Assembly (NCBI RefSeq): GCF_005503535.1
Contig: NZ_SCNN01000008.1
Location: forward strand, 124,001 to 188,000
Source of the DNA: Mesorhizobium comanense
GTDB lineage: Bacteria > Pseudomonadota > Alphaproteobacteria > Rhizobiales > Rhizobiaceae
Direction of reading: 5' to 3'
DNA length: 64,000 nucleotides
The position numbers and the translations under genes were made by a program. The notes beneath the pieces were generated by a model, which was given only the letters and a program-made list of their open reading frames with translations, was not told the DNA's origin and ran no database searches. Of the stretch, positions 23,133-29,883 are shown in pieces (within the stretch, counting starts at the first letter, position 1; every line of letters begins with the position of its first letter).

Positions 23133-24149
23133 TTACCTCTCCCCCGGCAGGTTGATGCCGGGAAGCTTTGGAAGGCCGAAAATCGAAAAGTCGCCGGCGC
23201 GCCCTGGCGCCTCTGTGCGGATCGCCGCGCGCAGCCTGGCCGAGCGCGCGCGCGGATTGGCCGCCACCTCGGCGTCACCGGCGGTCACGCCGCCGCCTGA
23301 CTTGCGGAAGGTCGCGCTGCGCGCCTGCGCCTCGGGCATGTGGCGCGAGCCGCTGGCGGCCTCGGCACGATCGGCGATGAAGCGTTTGACGATGCGGTCT
23401 TCCAGCGAATGGAACGTCACCACGACCAGGCGCCCGCCCGGCTTCAAGGCACGTTCGGCCGCGAACAGCGCCTTGGCCAGTTCGCCAAGCTCGTCATTGA
23501 CGAAGATACGCAGCGCCTGGAAGACGCGTGTGGCGGGATGGATCTTGTCCTTCGGCGCTCGGCCGATATGCGTCTCGATGGCGTCGGCCAGTTCCAGCGT
23601 ACGTTCGAAGGGGCGCTTCTCACGACGAGCCTCGATCATGCGTGCGATGCGGCCGGCATGGCGTTCTTCGCCGAGGAAACCGAAGATGCGGGCAAGATCG
23701 CCCGGCTTGAAGCTGTTGACGACATCGGCGGCGCTCAAACCCGCCTGCGCCATGCGCATGTCGAGCGGGCCATCGAAGCGGAAAGAAAATCCGCGCCCGG
23801 CCTGGTCGAGCTGCATCGAGGAAACACCGATGTCGAGCACGACGCCGTCGACGCCCGTCGCATGCTCGTCCAGCGTCGAGAACGGCGCCTGCACCAGCTT
23901 CAGCCTGCCGCCCGACTTCGCCTCAAGGCCGCGCCCGGCCGCGATGGCATCAGGATCGCGATCGATGGCGACGACGGATGCCCCGGTTGCCAGGATGGCC
24001 CCGGTGTAGCCACCGGCGCCGAACGTGCCGTCTATGACGATATCGCCTGCCCCCGGCGCCAGTGCCTCGAGCACTTCGTCAAGGAGGACCGGAATGTGGC
24101 GGACCGATCCGCCAACGGCGTTGATTTCATCGCCGTGGCCCGCCGTCAT
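23133..24149 (-). CDS. rsmH: 16S rRNA (cytosine-1402-N4)-methyltransferase RsmH
   Basis: RsmH (MraW) methylates N4 of C1402 in the decoding centre of 16S rRNA using SAM. The 338-residue product begins [28 protein letters not shown], where the HIPVLLDE motif is typical, then has the SAM-binding [14 protein letters not shown], the [18 protein letters not shown] motif, [10 protein letters not shown], and [15 protein letters not shown]. The ATG at 24149 overlaps the mraZ stop by ATGA; the frame is open beyond but that part reads inside mraZ. Confidence 0.97.
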   Translation of the reverse strand: MTAGHGDEINAVGGSVRHIPVLLDEVLEALAPGAGDIVIDGTFGAGGYTGAILATGASVVAIDRDPDAIAAGRGLEAKSGGRLKLVQAPFSTLDEHATGVDGVVLDIGVSSMQLDQAGRGFSFRFDGPLDMRMAQAGLSAADVVNSFKPGDLARIFGFLGEERHAGRIARMIEARREKRPFERTLELADAIETHIGRAPKDKIHPATRVFQALRIFVNDELGELAKALFAAERALKPGGRLVVVTFHSLEDRIVKRFIADRAEAASGSRHMPEAQARSATFRKSGGGVTAGDAEVAANPRARSARLRAAIRTEAPGRAGDFSIFGLPKLPGINLPGER

Positions 24150-24604
24150 TCCGGTCGCTCCCCAGGCTTCGTCCCCTGCCGAAGCTGCAAAAGCCTGGCC
24201 CGCGCCTGCGCCCCGTAGGCCGCAAGCCGTCCCGGCTCCCAGATCTGAAAGAAATTGCCGCGCCCGACAAAGGCCACCTCCGCGGAGATGCCGGTGTGCT
24301 CGCGAATGAAATCGGTCATGGTGATGCGGCCATCCTGATCCAGCTTCAGGAACGTTCCGTCGCCATGGCAGAAGAACGACATGTCGTCCGCCGTCTGCAG
24401 GAAGGGATCCTCCTGGGCGATCCGCTGTTCGTAGCGGTCGAGCAGATCCAACCCGCCGACATCCATCGCCGGCAGGTCGAGGCAACGCAGCGCATAAAGA
24501 TCCGAATAGCCGCGCTTCTGCACGACGGCACGGAAATGCGCCGGAACGGATACCCGTCCCTTCGCATCGATCCTGCTCACCGTGTTCGACAGAAACCGGT
24601 CCAT
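24146..24604 (-). CDS. mraZ: Transcriptional regulator MraZ
   Basis: MraZ is an AbrB-fold DNA-binding protein that, in E. coli, represses the dcw operon that it heads. The 152-residue protein contains two SpoVT/AbrB-like repeats: [25 protein letters not shown] at the N terminus and [25 protein letters not shown] in the second half. Conserved DxKGR and DxxGR signatures are present. It is the first gene of the cluster, overlapping rsmH by ATGA. About 180 nt of leader separates its ATG from a candidate promoter that carries four 10-bp-spaced TGGGN-type boxes, the known MraZ target pattern, so autoregulation is likely. Confidence 0.96.
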   Translation of the reverse strand: MDRFLSNTVSRIDAKGRVSVPAHFRAVVQKRGYSDLYALRCLDLPAMDVGGLDLLDRYEQRIAQEDPFLQTADDMSFFCHGDGTFLKLDQDGRITMTDFIREHTGISAEVAFVGRGNFFQIWEPGRLAAYGAQARARLLQLRQGTKPGERPE

Positions 24605-24789
24605 TGAACCTTACAGCCGCTCGCGCCGCTGCACCCCTCGTCATCCTGTTGCACGCGCCGCCGCAGCGCGTTCCCTGCCCCGCACCAACCTCGCCCACGC
24701 AGGCAAAAAACGGCAAACGCGCAGCCGCCGCGGCTGCCCGATTGGCGTACGCTTTACCCTGACGCGGAACGAAAGCTTGAGTGTTCGAA

Positions 24790-24823
24790 TGGGATATCAT
24801 GGGGCACTATGGGCGTCAACGGG
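24790..24823 (-). promoter_or_regulatory. Predicted MraZ operator and dcw promoter
   Basis: On the plus strand TGGG begins at 24790, 24800 and 24810 and CGGG at 24820, an exact 10-bp period that matches the TGGGN-N5 MraZ box array described in E. coli. On the minus strand a -35 hexamer TTGACG (24819-24814) and a weak -10 TATCCC (24796-24791) with 17-bp spacing lie within the array, so MraZ binding would block RNA polymerase. The boxes are on the strand opposite to mraZ. Confidence 0.65.
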
Positions 24824-25012
24824 AATAGGCTTCACAAACACGCGCATCGCGACCAATACGAGCAGCCGTTACGGCGCGTGTCGTCTTTATCGATCATTAA
24901 GCCTAACGAAGCGTTTAGAGCCCTCTGGCCCAAAAGACTTGGGCTTGCCGCGGATCGCCCGCACGCATAGCGTCGAGCGACGTCCTCCGCCCAAATTACA
25001 AGGATCGAGCTC

Positions 25013-26128
25013 ATGTCCGAGACGGCAAAGTCACGCGCCGCGGCGCTATCCCACCTGCGTCGTGACGGGCTGGTGGCGGGCGATCCCATTCCCCTGCCGC
25101 TGACCATGGCGTCGATCTTTCACACGCCCGGCGTCGAGACCGGTGTCGATCAATACGGCCGATACGACAACCCGACCTGGCGCGCGGTCGAGCATGCGCT
25201 CGGCCATCTGGAAGATGCCCGATGCGTGACCTTTCCCTCCGGGATGGGCGCCATCTCGGCGGTGTTCTTCGCACTGCTGAAATCAGGCGATCGCGTGCTG
25301 CTGCCGGCGGACGGCTACCATGCCACGCGCGCCATGGCGGAACGCTTCCTGAAGCCGTTTGGCGTGGTTTGCGACACCCGGCCGACGCCGACTTTCCTCG
25401 ATGGCGGCTTCAACGGCTACCGGCTGGTCTTTGTCGAGACGCCGTCCAATCCGCGGCTCGACATTTGCGATCTCTCGGCCATCGCCGAGGCCGTCCACGG
25501 CCAGGGCGGGATCCTTGTCGTCGACAATACGACGATGACCTCATTGGGTCAGCGCCCGCTTGACTTCGGCGCCGATATCGTCGTCTCGGCCGACACCAAG
25601 GCGGTGAACGGCCATTCGGACGTGCTGTTCGGCCATGTCGCCAGCCGAAACGCCGACATCATCTCCAAGGTGACGGACTGGCGCGGCATGGTCGGCGGCA
25701 TTCCCGGACCGTTCGAGGCCTGGCTGGTGCATCGCGGACTGGAAACCCTGGAAGTGCGCTTCGACCGCATGTGCTCGTCGGCCGAAACGATCGCGCAACG
25801 GCTGAGCGAGCATCGCGCCGTGACGGGATTGCGCTATCCCGGCCTGAAGGGCGACCCCTCGCACAATCTCGCCCGCGTCCAGATGGAGCGCTTCGGCTTC
25901 CTGATCTCCTTCGAGCTGGCCTCCGAGCAGAAAGCCGAGGATTTCATCAACAATTGCAGCCTGATGCAGGCCGCGACCTCCTTCGGCGGCGTCCACACCG
26001 CTGCCGAGCGGCGGTCGAAGCGCGGCGACGCGGTGCCGCCGGGATTTATCCGCCTCTCTGTCGGCTGCGAGCCCGTGGAAGAACTGTGGAAGGCAATCGA
26101 GGCATCGCTGGAGAAGGTTAGCGCTTGA
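25013..26128 (+). CDS. Cys/Met metabolism PLP-dependent lyase (cystathionine lyase family)
   Basis: This 371-residue protein belongs to the Cys/Met metabolism family of fold-type I PLP enzymes. It shows the substrate-loop region YGRYDNPTWRAVEHALGHLE, the cofactor motif TFPSGMGAISAVFFALL, VVDNTTMTSLGQRPLDFGADIVV and the PLP lysine (Lys196) in ADTKAVNGHSD. Family members cleave cystathionine (beta- or gamma-lyase) or act as gamma-synthases; the sequence alone does not decide which, though rhizobial relatives are usually called cystathionine lyases. An AAGGA site lies 8 nt before the ATG. The gene is divergent from mraZ and stands alone. Confidence 0.88.
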   Translation: MSETAKSRAAALSHLRRDGLVAGDPIPLPLTMASIFHTPGVETGVDQYGRYDNPTWRAVEHALGHLEDARCVTFPSGMGAISAVFFALLKSGDRVLLPADGYHATRAMAERFLKPFGVVCDTRPTPTFLDGGFNGYRLVFVETPSNPRLDICDLSAIAEAVHGQGGILVVDNTTMTSLGQRPLDFGADIVVSADTKAVNGHSDVLFGHVASRNADIISKVTDWRGMVGGIPGPFEAWLVHRGLETLEVRFDRMCSSAETIAQRLSEHRAVTGLRYPGLKGDPSHNLARVQMERFGFLISFELASEQKAEDFINNCSLMQAATSFGGVHTAAERRSKRGDAVPPGFIRLSVGCEPVEELWKAIEASLEKVSA

Positions 26129-26165
26129 AGCGCCGGATGTGATGTCCTCGGTATTGACCAGCCTC

Positions 26166-26347
26166 GGCGCCGCCCCTCATTGTCCTGCCGGACATTTCTC
26201 CCCGTTTAGTGACGGGGAGAAAGACGCTGTCATCGATGACTTCGCCAATCACCAGCGTTGCAAAAAGAGCGCCGGGGTTGCGGCACTCTCCTTCTCCCCG
26301 TCACTATACGAGGAGAAGTGCCCGGCAGGGCGATGAGAGGCAGCGCC
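26166..26347. repeat. Palindromic mosaic repeat (family A) after the lyase gene
   Basis: Two arms of about 40 nt are inverted copies of each other: the left begins GGCGCCGCCCCTCATTGTCC, and the reverse complement of the right begins GGCGCTGCCTCTCATCGCCC. Each contains a CCTGCCGG core and a TTCTCC segment. The same core occurs in the element at 32505-32628 inside the oxoprolinase gene. The arms flank about 90 nt of unrelated sequence. No protein is encoded. It fills most of the gap between the lyase and RNase P RNA genes. Confidence 0.75.
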
Positions 26348-26462
26348 AACTTCAAGAGACGGTCGATCCCGTTCGTGACGGCAACAGCCAGAAAACCTGA
26401 ATCGGCAGGCGCGCCCGAGGGCGCAACCTGCTGATCTCAAAGGGCTTCTCTTTCGGACGAAA

Positions 26463-26861
26463 CTGCCAGCCGGCCTGTAAGCCGGGTTCTGTATGGCCCT
26501 CGCCCCTTGCGGAGCGAGAACGTGGCGGCCATTCATCTTGGGCGCATGTTGCCATGCGCCTCACGCAACCTACCCGGACGGTGAGCCGGAAACAGCCCTC
26601 GAGGGTTTCCCCCCGCACCGCCCCTATTCGGTCTTGCTCCCGGTGGGGTTTACCGTGCCGCTCCTGTTGCCAGGCGCGCGGTGGGCTCTTACCCCACCCT
26701 TTCACCCTTACCACGACAAGTCGTGGCGGTTTGCTTTCTGTGGCACTTTCCCTGGGGTCGCCCCCGCCGGCCATTAACCGGCACCGTGTTTCCATGGAGC
26801 CCGGACTTTCCTCACCCGCGGCCTTTCGGCGTTTGCGGGTGCGGCCGCCCGGCCAGCTGGC
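26463..26861 (-). ncRNA. rnpB: RNase P RNA (type A)
   Basis: The minus strand encodes the catalytic RNA of RNase P, which matures the 5' ends of tRNAs. Visible universal elements are the 5' conserved region GAGGAAAGTCCGGGCTCC (P4 strand), the downstream AGGGTGAAAGGGTGGGGTAAGAG segment, the L15 region GGTAAACCCCACCGGGAG, and the 3' conserved strand ending in GAACCCGGCTTACAGG. The P1 helix closes GCCAGCTGGCC at the 5' end with GGCCGGCTGGC at the 3' end, setting the limits at about 26861 and 26465. Length (about 400 nt) is normal. The open frames that cross it on both strands are not genes. Confidence 0.95.
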
Positions 26862-26866
26862 AGGGC

Positions 26867-26896
26867 GTATAAAGGGGTTCACACCACAAAACGCAA
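26867..26896 (-). promoter_or_regulatory. Candidate rnpB promoter
   Basis: On the minus strand TTGCGT (26896-26891) and TTATAC (26872-26867) are separated by 18 bp, and the -10 hexamer ends 6 nt before the predicted 5' end of the RNA. It overlaps the terminator of the upstream transglycosylase gene. Confidence 0.6.
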
Positions 26897-26913
26897 CCGA
26901 AAAAGCCGGTTGC
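26893..26913 (-). terminator. Terminator of the soluble transglycosylase gene
   Basis: On the minus strand GCAACCG pairs with CGGTTGC around a 7-nt GCTTTTT loop, followed by GTTTTG. It begins 12 nt after the stop codon of the gene at 26926-27636. Confidence 0.6.
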
Positions 26914-26925
26914 TGCCGGTTCTCC

Positions 26926-27636
26926 TCACGCCGGCGCGCCGACAGCCGCCAACTGCACCTTGACCTTGCTGCAATAGGCGGCCGAAACCGGATTCATCCG
27001 GGTGGCGCCGTGACCGGCATTGTATTTCAGGATCGTCCCGCAAGTGGTGCCGCCGCCGAGGTCCCGCGCCATGGCGAGGTACTTCATGCCGTATTTGATG
27101 TTGGTGTCGGGGTCGAACAGGCCTTTCGTCGAGCCGGTATAGCCCATCATCCGCGCCGTCGCCGGCTTGATCTGCATCAGGCCGATCTCGCCGGCGCCGC
27201 CGACCATGTTCGGCCGGTAGTTGCTCTCGATCTTGATGACGGCGTGGGCCAGCGAAGCCGGAACACCGTAGCTCGCCGCGTAGCGGGCGACGATCGCGGA
27301 GTACTGGCCGCTGCTCGCCACTGCCGCCGCCGATGTTGCGCCACTCCCAGGGCCGATAGACGCCGTCGTCGTCATGTCGATGGCCTTATGGCCACGCTTC
27401 GCCTGTCTCCTGACGCTCGCCTTCTTCGTTTTCGACAAGCTTGCTTTTTCCACCTTCGCCGAAGTCCGCTTCGTTGCCTTCGCGCTGCTTTTGGCCGTGT
27501 TGGTCTTGCCCTTGGCGGCCACCGCGATGAAACCCTGATCGGCCCGCGGGCTGATCGACGCGGCATTGGCCGAGCTGAAGGCAAAAGTCATTACGCCGGC
27601 AGCAAGAGCTGCCGTTACAACGGTCAATTTCTGCAT
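26926..27636 (-). CDS. Secreted lytic transglycosylase, SLT domain
   Basis: This 236-residue protein is predicted to cleave peptidoglycan glycan strands in the periplasm. It has a signal peptide (MQKLTVVTAALAAGVMTFAF...SSANA), a strongly basic Lys/Ala/Ser/Thr-rich linker at about residues 40-85 and a C-terminal SLT domain. The catalytic Glu137 lies in VIKIESNYRPN, and GEIGLMQIKPATARMMGY and KYNAGHG follow as in family members. The ATG at 27636 has an AGGA site; an upstream in-frame start would put extra charged residues before the signal. The leader holds a perfect 22-bp palindrome. Family is clear; the natural role (remodelling, secretion system assembly) is not. Confidence 0.9.
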   Translation of the reverse strand: MQKLTVVTAALAAGVMTFAFSSANAASISPRADQGFIAVAAKGKTNTAKSSAKATKRTSAKVEKASLSKTKKASVRRQAKRGHKAIDMTTTASIGPGSGATSAAAVASSGQYSAIVARYAASYGVPASLAHAVIKIESNYRPNMVGGAGEIGLMQIKPATARMMGYTGSTKGLFDPDTNIKYGMKYLAMARDLGGGTTCGTILKYNAGHGATRMNPVSAAYCSKVKVQLAAVGAPA

Positions 27637-27656
27637 GTGATCCTGTTCTGTTTGGA

Positions 27657-27678
27657 CCGCGCGAAGATCTTCGCGCGG
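27657..27678. promoter_or_regulatory. Perfect 22-bp palindrome in the transglycosylase leader
   Basis: CCGCGCGAAGA and its exact complement abut with no spacer at 27657-27678, ending 20 nt upstream of the ATG at 27636. It could be a repressor site or form an RNA hairpin just before the ribosome-binding site. Confidence 0.5.
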
Positions 27679-27848
27679 CATCGCTTGATTAATATCGGAT
27701 CATCCGGGGGGCTGAACGTCCGACAAACTGTACGGATCGCCCTTTGAAGCCCGAATTGGCGCCAATGAGGGCGAGGCAAGTCACTTTGAGTGACAGTTTG
27801 TAACTTAAGCGATGAGAAGGATTACTTGGCTGACGAGTTGACCCGGCG

Positions 27849-28604
27849 TCAACCCGCTACGGAGGACAGCAATTTCTGCAGCGTGCGAATCGTCGAACCG
27901 TCGGCAATACCGTCGACCCGGCGCGGGCGAAAATGCCTTTGGAAAGCCTCGACGACAATCCGTGTCTGTGGGTCGAAAATACCCGATATCTCAACGCCAT
28001 AGCCATAAAGCGCGAGCATCGACTGCAAGGCTTCGACCGCTGCTCCGGCATCGCCGTCCCTGAGCGCGGCACCGCGTCTGATCGGCGCGGCCGGCACGAG
28101 GTGGCCGACGCCGGCATCGAACAGCATGGCCCATGGAAACTTTTCGCCCGGGTCGATCTTGCGGCCTGGTGCCACATCCGAATGCGCCAGCACCCGCCTG
28201 GCGGGAATTGTGTGCCGCGCGGCAATCCCGCTGCACAGGCCGACCACCGCCTCGATCTGCCGCCTGGGGAAACGGGGGTAGCCGAGCGAGTGTCCGGGAT
28301 TGACGATCTCGATGCCGACCGAGCAGGAGTTGATGTCCGTGCGCCCGAACCAGGAACTCTTGCCCGCGTGCCAGGCACGGTCGCTTTCCCTGACCATCTG
28401 CACGATATGGCCGTTCTCATGGACGAGATAATGCGCCGAGACTTCGCTCGCCGGATTGCAAAGCCAGGCCTCGGCTCCGGCTCCCGTCGCCATGCCGGTA
28501 TAATGCAGCACGATCATGTCCGGCTTCGGCGTGTCGCGCCTCGGCCCGAAATTCGGCGATACCCTGACCTCCGCGCTCGGCTCGTCGGGCAGGAAGCCGC
28601 TCAT
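27849..28604 (-). CDS. N-acetylmuramoyl-L-alanine amidase, AmiD-like
   Basis: This enzyme cuts the amide bond between MurNAc and L-Ala in muropeptides or sacculus. The 251-residue product has an N-terminal Amidase_2 domain with zinc ligands in MIVLHYTGM (His34) and AHSDVAPGRKIDPG, and the conserved VSAHYLVHENGHIVQMV and NSCSVGIEIVNPGH. A C-terminal PG_binding_1 domain follows (DGDAGAAVEALQSMLALYGYGVEISGIFD). I see no signal peptide, so it may act on recycled fragments in the cytoplasm or be exported otherwise. The start overlaps the preceding TerB/DnaJ gene by ATGA. Confidence 0.92.
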   Translation of the reverse strand: MSGFLPDEPSAEVRVSPNFGPRRDTPKPDMIVLHYTGMATGAGAEAWLCNPASEVSAHYLVHENGHIVQMVRESDRAWHAGKSSWFGRTDINSCSVGIEIVNPGHSLGYPRFPRRQIEAVVGLCSGIAARHTIPARRVLAHSDVAPGRKIDPGEKFPWAMLFDAGVGHLVPAAPIRRGAALRDGDAGAAVEALQSMLALYGYGVEISGIFDPQTRIVVEAFQRHFRPRRVDGIADGSTIRTLQKLLSSVAG

Positions 28605-29320
28605 GCGTGCCGCAGGCCCCGCTCGATCATTTCGTAGGCGGCGTTGATGGCGGCGACCCTGGTCGTCGCGATCTTGATGAATTCCTGTGGCAGCCCGCGC
28701 GCGATCAGGCGATCCGGATGATTGTCGGAAACCAGCTTGCGATATCGCTTTTTGACTTCTTCGAACGGTTTGCCGCGTTCGATGCCGAGCACGACATAGG
28801 GGTCGGCCGCGCCAAGATTCACATGCCGGGCCAGGATCGCTTCGTAATGCACTTCATCGATGCGGAATATCTCGGCGATCCGGTGCAGGAACTGACCTTC
28901 GTGCTCATGGATAAGCCCGTCGGCCTTGGCAATATGGAACAGGCCGTCGAGTATGTCCTCCAGCATCATGCAATTGGCGTGACCCGAGCCGCAAAGCTGC
29001 GCCATGCGCTGGGCGTAGACTTCGAAGCCGGCGACATCCTGCTTTGCCAGGTCGTAGAGCCGCGCCACGTTGCGCCGCTCGGCCGGAGGAACCTCGAATA
29101 TTTCCTGGAAGGCCCGTACCTCGTCCTGGGTGACGACGCCGTCTGCCTTGGCCATCTTGGCAGAGAGCGCGATCATCGCCACAGAGAAGGCGACGCGGCG
29201 CCGAAGGTCGGCGTCGCCGGAGAAAACCGTGCGCACGGCTTCGACGACATCGGCGACGCCCGACGAGGCTGAAGACGATACCCGCGTTATGAAGTCGCCG
29301 AGGCGGTCCCAAATCGACAT
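28601..29320 (-). CDS. TerB/DnaJ domain co-chaperone (DjlA-like)
   Basis: The 239-residue protein has a TerB-like helical domain (about residues 45-155, ALSAKMAKADGVVTQDEVRAF and FHIAKADGLIHEHEGQFLHRIAEIF) and a C-terminal J domain with the HPD tripeptide in VSDNHPDRLIARG. DjlA of enterobacteria has an N-terminal membrane anchor; none is obvious here, so it is probably soluble. It should stimulate DnaK ATPase through the J domain. It overlaps the amidase gene by ATGA, so the two are translated together, although a functional link is not obvious. Confidence 0.88.
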   Translation of the reverse strand: MSIWDRLGDFITRVSSSASSGVADVVEAVRTVFSGDADLRRRVAFSVAMIALSAKMAKADGVVTQDEVRAFQEIFEVPPAERRNVARLYDLAKQDVAGFEVYAQRMAQLCGSGHANCMMLEDILDGLFHIAKADGLIHEHEGQFLHRIAEIFRIDEVHYEAILARHVNLGAADPYVVLGIERGKPFEEVKKRYRKLVSDNHPDRLIARGLPQEFIKIATTRVAAINAAYEMIERGLRHA

Positions 29321-29424
29321 GGCCGCTTCTTAAAGCGAACCGGTCCTCGCTATCAAGCCAATATCCACCGCTGTCAGGTTCGTGAACGACGGTCGCGATG
29401 CCCGAGCGAGCATCGCCCTCGCGA

Positions 29425-29449
29425 GAAAAGGCCGGCTTGACGCCGGCCT
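29425..29449 (-). terminator. Rho-independent terminator of the small lipoprotein gene
   Basis: On the minus strand an 8-bp GC-rich stem (AGGCCGGC / GCCGGCCT) with a 5-nt loop is followed by TTTTC. It lies 36 nt after the stop of the gene at 29485-29697. Confidence 0.75.
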
Positions 29450-29484
29450 ATCCTCCCAAGATGCACGTACTATTTACTCACTCA

Positions 29485-29697
29485 CTACTGCGCGGGCGCA
29501 GGAGCAGGCGTTGCCGGAGCCGGTTCAGCAGGCTTCATCGAATTGTCGGCCGGGGCCGCCGGCTTCATCGGCTGTTCGGCGGCCGGGGGATTGGTGCTCT
29601 GCGTGGTGGTGTTGTCAGTGCCCTTGCCGCTGTCGCTGCAGGCCGCGACGCCGAGCAGCGCGATCGCGGACACGGAGGCCAAAATGAACTTTTTCAT
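29485..29697 (-). CDS. Small Pro/Ala-rich lipoprotein, function unknown
   Basis: The 70-residue product begins [20 protein letters not shown], a lipoprotein signal with Cys20 as the modified residue. The mature part is low in complexity: Ser/Thr/Asn, then repeats of the type KPAAPAD and [15 protein letters not shown], ending in Gln. A strong AAGGAG site lies 7 nt before the ATG and a clear terminator follows the gene, so it is a complete monocistronic unit. I do not recognise a family. Such proteins may span between membrane and peptidoglycan, but that is speculation. Confidence 0.82.
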   Translation of the reverse strand: MKKFILASVSAIALLGVAACSDSGKGTDNTTTQSTNPPAAEQPMKPAAPADNSMKPAEPAPATPAPAPAQ

Positions 29698-29883
29698 AAC
29701 ATCTCTCCTTCAACACACGCTCACGTTGCGGTGAGCGGTCGAAGGGAAAATGCACCACGCGGCAAGGAGTTTCGTAACGTTGCGTTTCCGTATGTAACAT
29801 CAATGGCATGCAAGCCGACGTTGCCGTCGTCGTCCCAGCGCATTAACAACGAAACCCGAATGAGAATGCCGGAGACAGCCGCA

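Noticed and set aside
24150..24800. Extended RsmH reading frame starting near 24800
   Set aside because: The extra N-terminal part lies inside mraZ in another frame and the conserved RsmH N terminus begins at 24149, with an ATGA overlap.
26352..27747. Open frames on both strands across the RNase P RNA gene
   Set aside because: The conserved RNase P RNA elements and P1 pairing explain the sequence; the translated products have no similarity to proteins.
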